A stretch of 64,000 nucleotides of DNA from Lichenicoccus sp964242335 (GCA_964242335.1 CAXTAY010000008.1:46028-110027), one strand, 5' to 3'. Counted from the first letter of the stretch, positions 44,083 through 52,790 are shown. Notes: a model not told the origin generated them from the letters alone. Made by a program: numbers and translations.

Positions 44083-44802
44083 ATGGAAACCTCTCCACAT
44101 ATCCTCATCGTCGACGACGACCGCGAGATCCGCGACCTGCTGGCGCGGTTCCTCGAGCGCAACCGCTTCCGCGTCACTGCGGCGCGCGACGGCCGTGAGG
44201 CGCGTCGGGCGTGGAGTGCCGGACACTACCAGCTCGTCGTGCTCGACCTGATGCTTCCGGGCGAGAGCGGCCTGGAGATCGCACGCTGGCTGCGCACGCA
44301 GGGCAACGTGCCGATCGTGATGCTGACCGCGATGGGCGACGAGACCGACCGGATCATCGGCCTGGAGCTGGGCGCCGACGACTACCTGCCCAAGCCGTTC
44401 AACCCGCGCGAGCTGCTGGCGCGGATCCGGGCGGTGATGCGACGCACCAGCGAGCAGAGCGAACGCAAGCCGGAGAGCGACAACCGCGTGCTGCGCTTCG
44501 CCGGCTGGGCGCTGGAGCCGACGCGTCGCCGCCTGCTCAACCCGGACGGCGTCGAGGTGCCGCTGACCGGCGGCGAGTACGAGCTGCTGGTGGCGCTGCT
44601 GGATCGCGCCAACCGGGTGCTGACGCGCGACATGCTGCTCGACCTGCTGCGCGGGCGGCAGGCCGGGCCGTTCGACCGCGCGATCGACGTCGCGATCAGC
44701 CGGCTGCGACGCAAGCTCGAGGATGACGGACGCAACGCCCAGGTGATCAAGACTGTGCGCGGCGGCGGCTACGTGCTGGCGGCCGATGTCGAACGGGTCT
44801 GA
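44083..44802 (+). CDS. OmpR-family response regulator
   Basis: 239 residues: receiver domain (about 1-125) with phospho-acceptor Asp55 (VVLDLMLPG), acid residues in VDDDRE, Thr82 and Lys104, then a winged-helix DNA-binding domain (about 140-235) with LTGGEYELLVALLDRANRVLTRDMLL, AIDVAISRLRRKLEDDG and KTVRGGGYVLAA. The partner kinase gene overlaps by 17 bases. The regulated genes are not evident; the DedA and SDR genes lie nearby. Confidence 0.95.
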   Translation: METSPHILIVDDDREIRDLLARFLERNRFRVTAARDGREARRAWSAGHYQLVVLDLMLPGESGLEIARWLRTQGNVPIVMLTAMGDETDRIIGLELGADDYLPKPFNPRELLARIRAVMRRTSEQSERKPESDNRVLRFAGWALEPTRRRLLNPDGVEVPLTGGEYELLVALLDRANRVLTRDMLLDLLRGRQAGPFDRAIDVAISRLRRKLEDDGRNAQVIKTVRGGGYVLAADVERV

Positions 44803-46195
44803 GGCCGACGCGGGCAGCCCGCCGGCCTCCGCATCCCGGCACGCCGTCGCCTGGAAGCCACGGCTCTGGCCGAGGAGCCTGGCGGCGCGGACCGCGCTGG
44901 TGCTGCTGACCTGCCTCGGCGTGGTGCAGGCGGCTGGCCTGGCGATCCACGCCCTCGACCGGATCAGCATCGACCGCATCGAGATGATGCGCGAGAGCGG
45001 CATGCGCGTCGCCGGCATCTACCGCTCCATCGTCGAGACCGACGGCGACGAGCGCGATCGTGAGGCCGCGCAGATGAAGCTGCCGCCCAGCTTCCACGTC
45101 AGCCTGACGCCCGGACCGGACGTCACCGAGATCGATGCGGCCGGCCCGCCGCTGCAGCACGCCATGCGGATGAACATCCAGATGGTGCCGCTGCCGGCGC
45201 ACCTGCGCCCGACGCAGACGCTGGTCGGCTTCAATCCGGCGCGCCGGCAGTTCACGGTCTCGATGCACCTGCCCGACGAGGGACGCTGGGTCAGCACGGC
45301 ATTCCGCATCCCGTCGCCGAACCCGTTCGCCTCGCCGACCTTCCCGATCGCCTTCACGCTGATGATCGTGGCGACCGGCCTGCTCACGCACTGGGCGGTG
45401 CGCCGGCTCACGGCACCGGTGCGCACCCTGGCGGCGGCCGCGGAAGCGCTGGGGCGCGACGTCAACGCGCCGCCGCTGCCCGAGGATGGCCCGCTGGAGG
45501 TCGCGACAGCGGCGGTCGCCTTCAACACCATGGCGAGCCGGATCCGCCGCTTCGTCACCGACCGCACCCTGCTGCTGACCGCGATCGGCCACGATCTGCG
45601 CACGCCGATCACCCGGCTGAAGCTGCGCTCGGAGTTCATCGAGGATGACGAGCTGCGCCGGAAATTCACCGCCGACCTCGACGAGCTCGAGGCGATGGTC
45701 TCCGCCACCCTCGCCTTCGGCCGCGACAGCGCCAACCGCGAACCGCTGGTGCGGCTCGATCTCGGGGCTCTGATGCGCACCATCCTGGACGAGGCAATCG
45801 AGGGCCGTCCGGACATGGCAAACCAGATCGGCTTCGAGGTGGAGCCGCCACAGATCACCGTGCAGGCCCGCTCGATGGCGCTGAAGCGGGCGATGTCGAA
45901 CCTGATCGGCAACGCCATCGCCTATGGCGGCGGTGCCAGGGTGACGCTGAAGCCGCCGCATCAGGGGAACGTCGCGGTGCTGATCGAGGATGACGGACCC
46001 GGGCTCGCTCCGGGCGACCTCGAGCGGGTGTTCGAGCCGTTCGTCCGGGTCGAGGCCAGCCGAAACCGCGAGACCGGCGGCACCGGGCTTGGGCTGTCGA
46101 TCGCGCGCAACATCGTGCGCGGACATGGCGGCGACATCACGCTGAGCAACCGCAGGCCGCACGGGCTGCGCGCGACGGTGACGCTGCTGGCCTAA
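44786..46195 (+). CDS. EnvZ-type sensor histidine kinase
   Basis: 469 residues: membrane helix at about 34-56, a periplasmic sensor domain (about 57-183), second membrane helix (about 185-205), HAMP linker (RRLTAPVRTLAAAAEALGRDVNAPPLPEDG), dimerisation domain with phospho-acceptor His269 (IGHDLRTPITRLKLRSEF), and an HATPase domain with N box NLIGNAIAYGG, DDGPGL and the GGTGLGLSIARNIV G box. Overlaps its response regulator gene. The periplasmic domain is small and EnvZ-like; the signal is unknown. Confidence 0.94.
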   Translation: MSNGSEADAGSPPASASRHAVAWKPRLWPRSLAARTALVLLTCLGVVQAAGLAIHALDRISIDRIEMMRESGMRVAGIYRSIVETDGDERDREAAQMKLPPSFHVSLTPGPDVTEIDAAGPPLQHAMRMNIQMVPLPAHLRPTQTLVGFNPARRQFTVSMHLPDEGRWVSTAFRIPSPNPFASPTFPIAFTLMIVATGLLTHWAVRRLTAPVRTLAAAAEALGRDVNAPPLPEDGPLEVATAAVAFNTMASRIRRFVTDRTLLLTAIGHDLRTPITRLKLRSEFIEDDELRRKFTADLDELEAMVSATLAFGRDSANREPLVRLDLGALMRTILDEAIEGRPDMANQIGFEVEPPQITVQARSMALKRAMSNLIGNAIAYGGGARVTLKPPHQGNVAVLIEDDGPGLAPGDLERVFEPFVRVEASRNRETGGTGLGLSIARNIVRGHGGDITLSNRRPHGLRATVTLLA

Positions 46196-46408
46196 TGCCT
46201 GACCCTCTCAGGCTGGATCAGCCCCGAAACGTGCGCCAGTCGCCAGGACGATGATGCAAGGCCAGGGGCGTTGTCCCTCTACCCCATCAAAGGCAAGCCT
46301 TTGAGAACCTCTTCTCAAGAATCGGGGTCTGGGGCCTGCGGCCCCAGCGGGTCGAGGGCAGAGCCCTCGGCTCGCTTCAGCAGCCGCCGCCAACGCAATC
46401 CGAGCGGA
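46196..46408. other. Intergenic region holding hairpins and a palindromic repeat
   Basis: Between the convergent kinase and DedA genes. Just after the kinase stop is GGCTG-GAT-CAGCC (46211-46223), a terminator-like stem without a T-run, similar to one at 52761. Further on is a run of four hairpins (46287-46369). No gene recognised. Confidence 0.6.
46287..46369. repeat. Four-hairpin palindromic repeat element
   Basis: Four perfect stems in series: TCAAAGGC-AA-GCCTTTGA (46287-46304), TTGAGAA-CCTC-TTCTCAA (46301-46318, sharing four bases with the first), CTGGGGCC-TGC-GGCCCCAG (46329-46347) and CGAGGGC-AGA-GCCCTCG (46353-46369). The last two, with the GCGGGT between them, recur in reverse orientation at 16356-16400. 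This matches the style of interspersed extragenic palindromes in Acetobacteraceae. Confidence 0.75.
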
Positions 46409-47020
46409 TCAGCGGACACGGCGCAGCTTGTGCCAGAGGAACCAGCCGATGGCGGCGAGCAGGACCGCCGCCACCACCAGATGCAGCTGCTGCATGACCG
46501 CGCGCAGCCGCGGATCGCTCTCCCAGCGCCGGCCGAGCTGCTCGCCGATCGCGGCGAGCGCGTAGCACCACATCAGCGACCCCACGAACGTGTACAGCTG
46601 GAACGGCAGCTGCCGCATCCGTCCCATGCCGGCGGGGAGGGCGATGAAGGTCCGGACCACCGGCAGCAGCCGCCCGATCAGCACCGCCGGCGCGCCGAAG
46701 CGGGCGAAGAAGCGCTCCGCCACGTCGAGGTCGCGGTGGTCGAGCAGCACCCAGCGCCCGTAGCGGTCGACGAAGCGGCGCCCGCCGGAGGCGCCGATCC
46801 AGTAGGCGACGGTGGAGCCGACGTTGCAGCCGATGGCACCGGCCAGCGCCACCGTCCACAGGCTGAACCGGCCGGTGGAGACGAGGTAGCCGGCGAACGG
46901 CATGATGATTTCCGAGGGCAGCGGGATGCAGGCGGATTCGATCATCATCAGTGCCGCCACGCCGCCATAGCCGCCGGCGGAGATCGCGGCCGTGATCCAG
47001 GCCGCCAGGAGTCCGATCAA
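46409..47020 (-). CDS. DedA-family membrane protein
   Basis: 203-residue polytopic protein of the DedA/SNARE-associated family, thought to act in lipid carrier recycling (undecaprenyl phosphate) and membrane homeostasis. Diagnostic segments: MIESACIPLPSEIIMPFAGYLV, GCNVGSTVAYWIGASGGR, FFARFGAPAVLIGRLLPVVRTFIALPAGMGRM. Essential acidic and Arg residues (Glu in IPLPSE, Arg in GRLLPVVR) are conserved. Divergent from the SDR gene; 171 bases separate them. Confidence 0.92.
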   Translation of the reverse strand: MIGLLAAWITAAISAGGYGGVAALMMIESACIPLPSEIIMPFAGYLVSTGRFSLWTVALAGAIGCNVGSTVAYWIGASGGRRFVDRYGRWVLLDHRDLDVAERFFARFGAPAVLIGRLLPVVRTFIALPAGMGRMRQLPFQLYTFVGSLMWCYALAAIGEQLGRRWESDPRLRAVMQQLHLVVAAVLLAAIGWFLWHKLRRVR

Positions 47021-47191
47021 GTGGGTCAGCCTTCCGGTGCAGGGTGCCGCGGCCCTTGTGACATCGTCGAGCGGCCGCAGCCAGCCTTCATTTCACTGCC
47101 GTGCATGCCAGCCGGCATCGGTCCGCGGCGGCAGAACCGCGGTCGCGCCGCGGGCGTTCGCAGACGAGCAGCAGCGCGGGAGCGAAGGCGG

Positions 47192-48208
47192 ATGCCGAAC
47201 CATGTGGTGGTGATCACCGGCGCCGGCGCCGGGGTGGGCCGCGCGACCGCCCGCGAGTTCGCCAAGAGGGGTTGCGATGTCGGGCTGCTCGGCCGCGATC
47301 CGGCGCGGCTCGAAGCGGCCGCCGAGGAGATGCGCGCGTACGGCGTGCGCACGACGGTCGCGATCGCCGACGTGGCCGACAGCGACGCGGTGGAGGCCGC
47401 AGCTGACCACATCGAGGCCGCGCTCGGCCCCATCACGGTGTGGGTGAACAACGCGATGGCGACCGTCTTCGCGCCGGTCGCCGAGCTGAGCGCCGGCGAG
47501 GTGCTGCGCGCGACCCAGGTCACCTATCTCGGCACGGTGCACGGCACCATGGCGGCGCTGCGCCGGATGCGCCGGCGCGGCTCGGGCACCATCGTCAATG
47601 TCGGCTCGGCGCTGGCCTACCGCTCGGTGCCGCTGCAGTCGGTGTATTGCGGCGCCAAGTCCGCGATACGCGGCTTCACCGACAGCCTGCGCTCGGAGAT
47701 CCTGCATGACGGCGACGACATCCACCTGACCATGGTGCACCTGCCGGCGGTGAACACGCCGCAGTTCGGCTGGGCGCGGAACCGGACCGGCAAGCTGGCG
47801 CAGCCGATGCCGCCGGTCTTCGAGCCGGAGATCCCGGCGCGCGCGATCGTCTTCGCCGCCTTCCACCGCCGGCGCGAGGTCTGGGTTGGGATCTCGACGG
47901 TGATGGCGATCATGGCCAACCGCATCGCGGCCGGTCTCGCCGACCGCTACCTGTCGCAGGCCGGCTACTCCGGCCAGCTCGGCCACGAGGCCGCCGACCC
48001 GGACGCGCCTGACAACCTGCAGCACAGCGTGCCCGGCGACTACGCCGCGCACGGGCGTTTCGATGCGCGGTCGCACAAGGTGAGTGCCGCGCTGTTCACG
48101 TCGCGCCACAAGCTCGCCGCGATGGCCGGCCTCGGTCTCGCCGCCCTGGCGGTCAGTCGGCTGCCGGCTCGGGCTGGTTCACGTAGATCAGCACCGCGAG
48201 CAGCGTGA
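47192..48208 (+). CDS. SDR-family oxidoreductase with C-terminal extension
   Basis: 338 residues from ATG 47192. Classical SDR elements: ITGAGAGVGRATAREFAKRG (cofactor binding), WVNNAMATVFAPV, IVNVGSALAYRSVPLQSVYCGAKSAIRGF with the catalytic Tyr-x3-Lys. After the SDR core (about residue 250) is an 80-residue extension ending with a hydrophobic segment (LAAMAGLGLAALAVSRL), possibly a membrane anchor. The long open frame further upstream is antisense to the DedA gene. Its 3' end overlaps the convergent DUF2165 gene by 56 bases. Substrate unknown. Confidence 0.88.
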   Translation: MPNHVVVITGAGAGVGRATAREFAKRGCDVGLLGRDPARLEAAAEEMRAYGVRTTVAIADVADSDAVEAAADHIEAALGPITVWVNNAMATVFAPVAELSAGEVLRATQVTYLGTVHGTMAALRRMRRRGSGTIVNVGSALAYRSVPLQSVYCGAKSAIRGFTDSLRSEILHDGDDIHLTMVHLPAVNTPQFGWARNRTGKLAQPMPPVFEPEIPARAIVFAAFHRRREVWVGISTVMAIMANRIAAGLADRYLSQAGYSGQLGHEAADPDAPDNLQHSVPGDYAAHGRFDARSHKVSAALFTSRHKLAAMAGLGLAALAVSRLPARAGSRRSAPRAA

Positions 48209-48668
48209 GGAAGAAGCGGAACGCGGCCTCCTGGCCGTTCCAGAGACGCGACTGCCACATCACGAACCACTCGCCGCCGACCACCATGAAGCCGGTGAAC
48301 CAGACCAGGAAGCCGATCGCCGCACCGACATGCACGAACAGCTTGGCGCGCTCGAAGGCAGCGGGAGCCGCACGCAGCGCGCGCAGCATCGCCACCGCGG
48401 CGGCCGCGAACGCCGCCCCGGTGCAGGCCTCGCCGGCGATGATCGCGGCGTAGGCCGCGCGCCACTGCCAGGGATGCGGCAGCGCCCGCCCGAGCAGGGC
48501 GTTCGCCGGAAAGGTGGTGTCCATGCTGAGCACGTGACGCACGAACAGGGCGTTGGAGCCGTAATCGACCAGGTTGTTGCCGGTCACCAGCAGGGCGAAG
48601 ACCGCCAGGCTCGCGACCATGACGAGCTTCGCCGAACGTTGGGCCAGCGCGATCCGGGACGGCCTCAA
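48153..48668 (-). CDS. DUF2165 membrane protein, TTG start
   Basis: 171 residues with four predicted membrane helices. DUF2165 markers: SAKLVMVASLAVFALLVTGNNLVDYGSN, FVRHVLSMDTTFP, WQWRAAYAAIIAGEACTGAAF and FVMWQSRLWNGQEAAFRFF. There is no ATG at the expected start; a TTG at 48668 overlaps the preceding gene's stop as TTGA and gives the normal family length, so I use it. The frame upstream of that point is antisense-like and has no membrane character. Function unknown. Confidence 0.82.
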   Translation of the reverse strand: MRPSRIALAQRSAKLVMVASLAVFALLVTGNNLVDYGSNALFVRHVLSMDTTFPANALLGRALPHPWQWRAAYAAIIAGEACTGAAFAAAAVAMLRALRAAPAAFERAKLFVHVGAAIGFLVWFTGFMVVGGEWFVMWQSRLWNGQEAAFRFFLTLLAVLIYVNQPEPAAD

Positions 48669-49057
48669 CTCGGCCTGCGCTGATCGCCCACCTGGCTGTG
48701 CACCATCCCCATATGGACGGTCAGCGCCCGCACCACCTTCTCGACCGCGGACGCCGGCAGCACGAAGCCAACCGGCCCATAGGCGGGGTGCTGGAAGGCG
48801 ATCACCGAGCCCTCGGTCAAGGCCTCGGGCTGCACCACCCACTGCGTCTTGAACACCGGATTGAAGTGCGCGCCCTCGATCGGCGGGATCGGCGCACGGC
48901 GCACCATCGCCGTGCGTGCCTGTCCGAGGCCGAAGATGAGCTGGGTGATCTGGTCGAGGCTCAACGAGATGTCGCCTTCGAGGCCGCTATCGGGCAGCAG
49001 GCTCAGGGTCGCGCTCTGCGCATCGGAAGCGACGGTGACCCGCATGCGTGTGCTCAT
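48665..49057 (-). CDS. Uncharacterised soluble protein upstream of DUF2165
   Basis: 130 residues from ATG 49057 (GGGGA about nine bases upstream). No signal peptide or membrane helix. Predicted mixed alpha/beta: MRVTVASDAQSATLSLLP, LSLDQITQLIFGLGQARTAMV, SVIAFQHPAYGPVGFVLPASAVEKVVRALTVHMGM. I do not recognise a domain. It is coupled by a TTGA overlap to the DUF2165 gene, which supports translation; ispE lies 81 bases upstream on the same strand. Confidence 0.6.
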   Translation of the reverse strand: MSTRMRVTVASDAQSATLSLLPDSGLEGDISLSLDQITQLIFGLGQARTAMVRRAPIPPIEGAHFNPVFKTQWVVQPEALTEGSVIAFQHPAYGPVGFVLPASAVEKVVRALTVHMGMVHSQVGDQRRPS

Positions 49058-49138
49058 CTCGGTCCCCGCGGACTCGTTACGGTCCTGCACTCTAATATAG
49101 GAGGCCGCGACGCCGGGCCAAGAGTCTCGCGGGTCTGG

Positions 49139-50020
49139 TCACACCGGACGGTGCAGTCCACCCGACCACACCCACCACCCGGACGGCCAGCGGCGGGCCG
49201 CGGTCGCCCGCAGCGCGGCCTCGGGATCGTCGAACAGGCCGAAGCAGGTGGCACCCGACCCGCTCATGCGCGCGAAGCGGCAGCCGGGCATCGCCCGCAG
49301 CGCCGAGAGGACATCGCCGATTGCGGGACAGATCCGGCGCGCCGGCGCCTCCAGGTCGTTGGAAAGCGCGGACAGCGCGGTCGCAAGCGCCGCCGTATCC
49401 GGCCAGCCGCGTGGCAGCGCCGCCGGGCTGCTGAAGCCCGGCTCGCGGGCGCGGAACACGGAGGCGGTAGCGACCGCCTCGCCGCAGTTGATCAGCACCA
49501 TGCCGAGCCCGGGCAGCGCCGGCGCCGGGCTCAGCAGCTCGCCCACCCCCTGCATGCGGACGGGCCGCTGCGACAGGCAGACCGGGACGTCCGCGCCCAG
49601 TTCGGCCGCCAGCTCGTGCAGCCGCGCGTCGTCGATCTCGATTGCGGGCCAGAAGCGGCGCAGCAGCCGCAGCGCCGCGGCCGCATCGGCGGAGCCGCCG
49701 CCGATGCCAGACGCGACCGGCAGGTGCTTCTCCAGCGTCAGGTGCGCGCCCGGCACCGGCACCGCCGCCTCTGCCGCGAGCCGGCGCGCCGCGCGCAGCA
49801 CGAGGTTGTCCGCGCCGCCGTCGCGCAGCAGCGGCTCGAACGGTCCTGTGATGGAGAGCCGCTGCAGCGGATCGGGGACGACGCCCAGCCGGTCCGCCGC
49901 GCCCGCGAACACCACCAAGCTGTCGAGCAGGTGGTAGCCGTCCTCGCGCCGGCCGGTCACGTGCAGGAACAGGTTGACCTTGGCGTGCGCGGGCTCGTGC
50001 GAGCCGGGGCCCGCGCTCAA
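49139..50020 (-). CDS. ispE: 4-diphosphocytidyl-2-C-methyl-D-erythritol kinase IspE
   Basis: GHMP kinase of the MEP isoprenoid pathway, phosphorylating the 2-hydroxyl of CDP-ME. 293 residues. AHAKVNLFLHVTGRREDGYHLLDSLVVFA at the N-terminus holds the catalytic Lys and substrate residues; LPVASGIGGGSADAAAALRLL is the ATP-binding glycine loop; the C-terminal FARMSGSGATCFGLF is the third GHMP motif. It supplies precursors along with dxs at 55.7 kb for hopanoids and carotenoids. Follows the TPR gene by 46 bases. Confidence 0.96.
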   Translation of the reverse strand: MSAGPGSHEPAHAKVNLFLHVTGRREDGYHLLDSLVVFAGAADRLGVVPDPLQRLSITGPFEPLLRDGGADNLVLRAARRLAAEAAVPVPGAHLTLEKHLPVASGIGGGSADAAAALRLLRRFWPAIEIDDARLHELAAELGADVPVCLSQRPVRMQGVGELLSPAPALPGLGMVLINCGEAVATASVFRAREPGFSSPAALPRGWPDTAALATALSALSNDLEAPARRICPAIGDVLSALRAMPGCRFARMSGSGATCFGLFDDPEAALRATAARRWPSGWWVWSGGLHRPV

Positions 50021-50066
50021 GCGCGCGCTCTCCGCGTGAGGTCGGAGCGCGCTTCGCGCGCGAGGC

Positions 50067-51797
50067 TCAAGGATGCGAGACCGGCAGCGCGTCCGCCGCC
50101 AGCACCGGATCGCCGCCGGGACGTTCGGAGGAGCGCAGCGCGGTGCGGATCCGCGCCTCCTCCTGCCGGTCGGGATGCAGGTTCAGCGCCCAGCGCCACT
50201 GGTCTCGCGCCTCCACCCGCCTTCCGCTGGCCCAGTAGGCGAAGCCGAGATGGTAGTTCACGGTCGGGTCCTCGGGCATCTGCTCGGCGGCCCGCTCCAG
50301 CTGGCGCACCGCGCCGGCGAAGTCGTTCTGCCGGAGCATCGCCCAGCCGAGGCTGTCGCGGATCGAGCCGTCATCGGGTTCGGAGTCGAGGGCGCGCTCG
50401 ATCATCACGCGCGCGCCGCCCAGATCGTGCTTCCGCTCCACCCAGCTGTAGCCGAGATAGTTCAGCAGGAAGGGCTGATTCGGGGACAGCTGCAGCGCAT
50501 GCTGCAGATCCGCCTGCGCCTGCTTCCATTGCTGATTGCGGTCATAGGCGGTGGCGCGCGCGAACAGGATCGGCCAGTCCTGCCCGTTGAGCGGCGACAT
50601 CAGCCGGATCGCTTGATCGTAGGCGTCGATGGCGGCGCCGTACTGATGCGCATCCTGCAGCAGGTCGCCGAGGGCCTGCAGCGGCTGGGCGCGGTCGGGG
50701 AAGCTGCGCACCAGGCGCTCGAGGGTGGAGCGGGCGACGTCGCTGCGTCCCTTGGTGGCGCCGATGACGCCGGCACGCAACGCCGCCACCGGCTGCAGCG
50801 GATCGCCCGGCGGGATCAGGCGCAGGCTCGCCAGCGCCTGCTGCGGCTGATCCGACGCCTGCAGGTCGGCCAGCAGCAGTCGTGCCGAGGAGAGGTCCGG
50901 CTGCAGGCTGAGCGCGAAGCGGAGCATGAAGCCCTCGGCCTCCTGACCGCGTGTCCCCTGCTGCTGGATCAACGAGGCGATCGTCAGGAAGGAGCGAGCC
51001 AGCCCCTGCACCGGCGTCGTCACCGGCACCTCGGGCAGGGCGGCGTCGAGACCCGCCTCCGCGATCGACAGCAGCGGCAGGGCGTGCACCAGGGCGTGCA
51101 CCAGCGCCTGCCCGTCCGCCCGCCTGCCGGTGCGCGTCAGGAAGCTCGCGTAGGACTGCGCGAACACCAGGTCCGAGCCCGGGTAGAGCGTGAGCGCCTG
51201 CTGGTACAGCCGGCCGGCCTGGTCGTTGCGCCCGGCGAGATCGGCGATCATCGCGGCGTGCAGCGCGTAGACGCCGTCGATCGGGCCGGGCGTGGCGCGT
51301 GCGGTGAGGGTCGCCAGCGCGAGGTCGGTCCGGCCGGCGCCCTGCTGCGACCAGGCGACCAGCAGCGGCTGCAGCAGGTCGTTCAGCGGCGAGTGCTCGA
51401 TCCGGCGATATTGCGCCTCCGCCGTGCTCCAGCGCCCCTCGGCCGCGGCGTCGTTGCCGAGCACGATCGGCGCCAGCGGGCTGTCCTGCGATGCCGGCAG
51501 CTCCGCCGCCAGCTTCGCGGCCTCCGGACGACCGGCGAGGATCGAGAACAGCAGGGCCTGGCCGCGCACGCCAGGCGCGCCGGGATCGGTCTTCAGCACG
51601 TCCAGCAGCCGCGCCGAGGCGGCGTCGGCGTCGCCGAGCGCGCCGGCGACCACGCCGCTCAGGTAGGTGCCGTAGACCAGCGGCGGCGGCGGGGGCGCCT
51701 CGGTGCCGGCGCGTGCCGGCAGCGGCGGCGTGCAGACGCCGAGGGCGGCGGCGAGACAGGAGAGCAGGGCGCGAGGTCGGATCGGCATGATCGGCAC
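50067..51797 (-). CDS. Exported TPR-repeat protein
   Basis: 576 residues with a signal peptide (about 1-30, ending ARA; the start may be the second ATG at 51788). The rest is a solenoid of tetratricopeptide repeats; clear units include YGAAIDAYDQAIRLMSPLNGQDWPILFARATAYDR, WKQAQADLQHALQLSPNQPFLLNYLGYSW and FAGAVRQLERAAEQMPEDPTVNYHLGFAYW. Typical of alphaproteobacterial periplasmic TPR proteins of about 560-600 residues encoded just upstream of ispE. A protein-scaffold role is likely; specific partners are unknown. Confidence 0.88.
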   Translation of the reverse strand: MPIMPIRPRALLSCLAAALGVCTPPLPARAGTEAPPPPPLVYGTYLSGVVAGALGDADAASARLLDVLKTDPGAPGVRGQALLFSILAGRPEAAKLAAELPASQDSPLAPIVLGNDAAAEGRWSTAEAQYRRIEHSPLNDLLQPLLVAWSQQGAGRTDLALATLTARATPGPIDGVYALHAAMIADLAGRNDQAGRLYQQALTLYPGSDLVFAQSYASFLTRTGRRADGQALVHALVHALPLLSIAEAGLDAALPEVPVTTPVQGLARSFLTIASLIQQQGTRGQEAEGFMLRFALSLQPDLSSARLLLADLQASDQPQQALASLRLIPPGDPLQPVAALRAGVIGATKGRSDVARSTLERLVRSFPDRAQPLQALGDLLQDAHQYGAAIDAYDQAIRLMSPLNGQDWPILFARATAYDRNQQWKQAQADLQHALQLSPNQPFLLNYLGYSWVERKHDLGGARVMIERALDSEPDDGSIRDSLGWAMLRQNDFAGAVRQLERAAEQMPEDPTVNYHLGFAYWASGRRVEARDQWRWALNLHPDRQEEARIRTALRSSERPGGDPVLAADALPVSHP

Positions 51798-51880
51798 AGG
51801 CTACCAGGGCGGCATCGCGGCCGCTATCCTGGCGAGGGTTCAGGGTCGAGGGCAGCGGCGGCCGCGGGAGAGGCTTGACG

Positions 51881-52714
51881 ATGGATATCTCGGTCTCGGA
51901 GGCGCTTGAGCTGCTTCGGCTGCAGCTGGAATGGGGTGCCGACGAGGCGCTGGACGAGCAGCCGCAGCAGCGGCTCGCAGCAGCGGCTGCGCAGCCGCGG
52001 CCGCTGCAGGCGCTGGAGAGGCCGCCCCCAGGCGCACCCCCGAGGAATGCGCTACCCCAGGCGCGAGGCGCCGAGGAGAGCGCCGCGGCGGCGGACAGCC
52101 TGGACGCGCTGCGTGCGGCGGTGGCCGCCTTCTCCGGCTGCGCGCTGCGCGACACCGCCAGCCACACGCTGTTCGCGCAAGGCGATCCCGCGGCGGGGCT
52201 GGTGCTGATCGGCGAGGTGCCCGACGCCGACGAGGACCGCGCTGGCCATCCGTTCGCGGGCGCTCCGGGCATGCTGCTGGACCGGATGCTCGCCAGCATC
52301 GGCCTGTCGCGCGACCGCCTCCTGATCGCCCCGCTGATCCCGTGGCGGCCGCCTGGGGACCGCAAGGTGAACCCGGCCGAGATGGCGGCCTGCCTGCCGT
52401 TCCTGCACCGGCTGCTGGTCCTGGCGCAGCCGACCCACCTGGTGCTGATGGGCGCGCGCCCGGTCCGCGCGGTGCTGCTCAACGACACCCCGATCGCGCG
52501 GCTGCGCGGCCGCTGGCTGCCGGTGCCGATGCCAGTGCCAGTGCCAGTGCCAGTGCCGGGGGTAGCGCCGGGGGTATTGCCGGAGCCGGCACGACCGATG
52601 CAGGCCCTGGCGATGCGCCATCCCAGCCACCTGCTGGCCAATCCGCTGTCGCGACGCGATGCCTGGCACGACCTGCTGCTGCTGCGCCGGACGCTGGATG
52701 CCGGCACGGCCTGA
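51881..52714 (+). CDS. Family-4-like uracil-DNA glycosylase
   Basis: 277 residues from ATG 51881 (AGAGG seven bases upstream; a TTG at 51875 is also in frame). The UDG fold is recognised by AGLVLIGEVPDADEDRAGHPFAGAPGMLLDRMLASIGLSRD, IAPLIPWRPPGDRKVNP, and HPSHLLANPLSRRDAWHDLL. The usual GEAPG motif is GEVPD here, and only two cysteines (GCALRD, ACLPF) are present, so the Fe-S cluster of typical family 4 enzymes seems absent. The first 80 residues are Gln/Ala-rich. A hexanucleotide repeat encodes a VP-repeat near residue 220. Confidence 0.78.
   Translation: MDISVSEALELLRLQLEWGADEALDEQPQQRLAAAAAQPRPLQALERPPPGAPPRNALPQARGAEESAAAADSLDALRAAVAAFSGCALRDTASHTLFAQGDPAAGLVLIGEVPDADEDRAGHPFAGAPGMLLDRMLASIGLSRDRLLIAPLIPWRPPGDRKVNPAEMAACLPFLHRLLVLAQPTHLVLMGARPVRAVLLNDTPIARLRGRWLPVPMPVPVPVPVPGVAPGVLPEPARPMQALAMRHPSHLLANPLSRRDAWHDLLLLRRTLDAGTA
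52523..52558. repeat. Hexanucleotide tandem repeat in the UDG gene
   Basis: Six in-frame six-base units of GTGCCA type (GTGCCG, ATGCCA, three GTGCCA, GTGCCG) encoding alternating Val/Met-Pro. Unit number can change without frameshift. Confidence 0.8.
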
Positions 52715-52760
52715 TCGAGAGCAGGTCCCGGAGACGGGGTGCGGCGGCCGGATCACCTCT

Positions 52761-52777
52761 CGGGCTGGTCCAGCCCG
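52761..52777. terminator. Hairpin between convergent UDG and CNNM/CorC genes
   Basis: CGGGCTGG-T-CCAGCCCG, a perfect 8-bp inverted repeat in the 76-base gap between the two stops. Possible two-way terminator; no T-run. Confidence 0.35.
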
Positions 52778-52790
52778 GGACGATCGGGTG

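Noticed and set aside
46271..47191. Apparent 300-residue N-terminal extension of the SDR gene at 47192
   Set aside because: It runs antisense through the DedA gene and the palindromic repeat, with no SDR-related content.
50073..51878. Plus-strand 601-codon frame opposite the TPR gene
   Set aside because: The TPR protein with signal peptide explains the region; the plus product is Arg/Gln-rich without structure.
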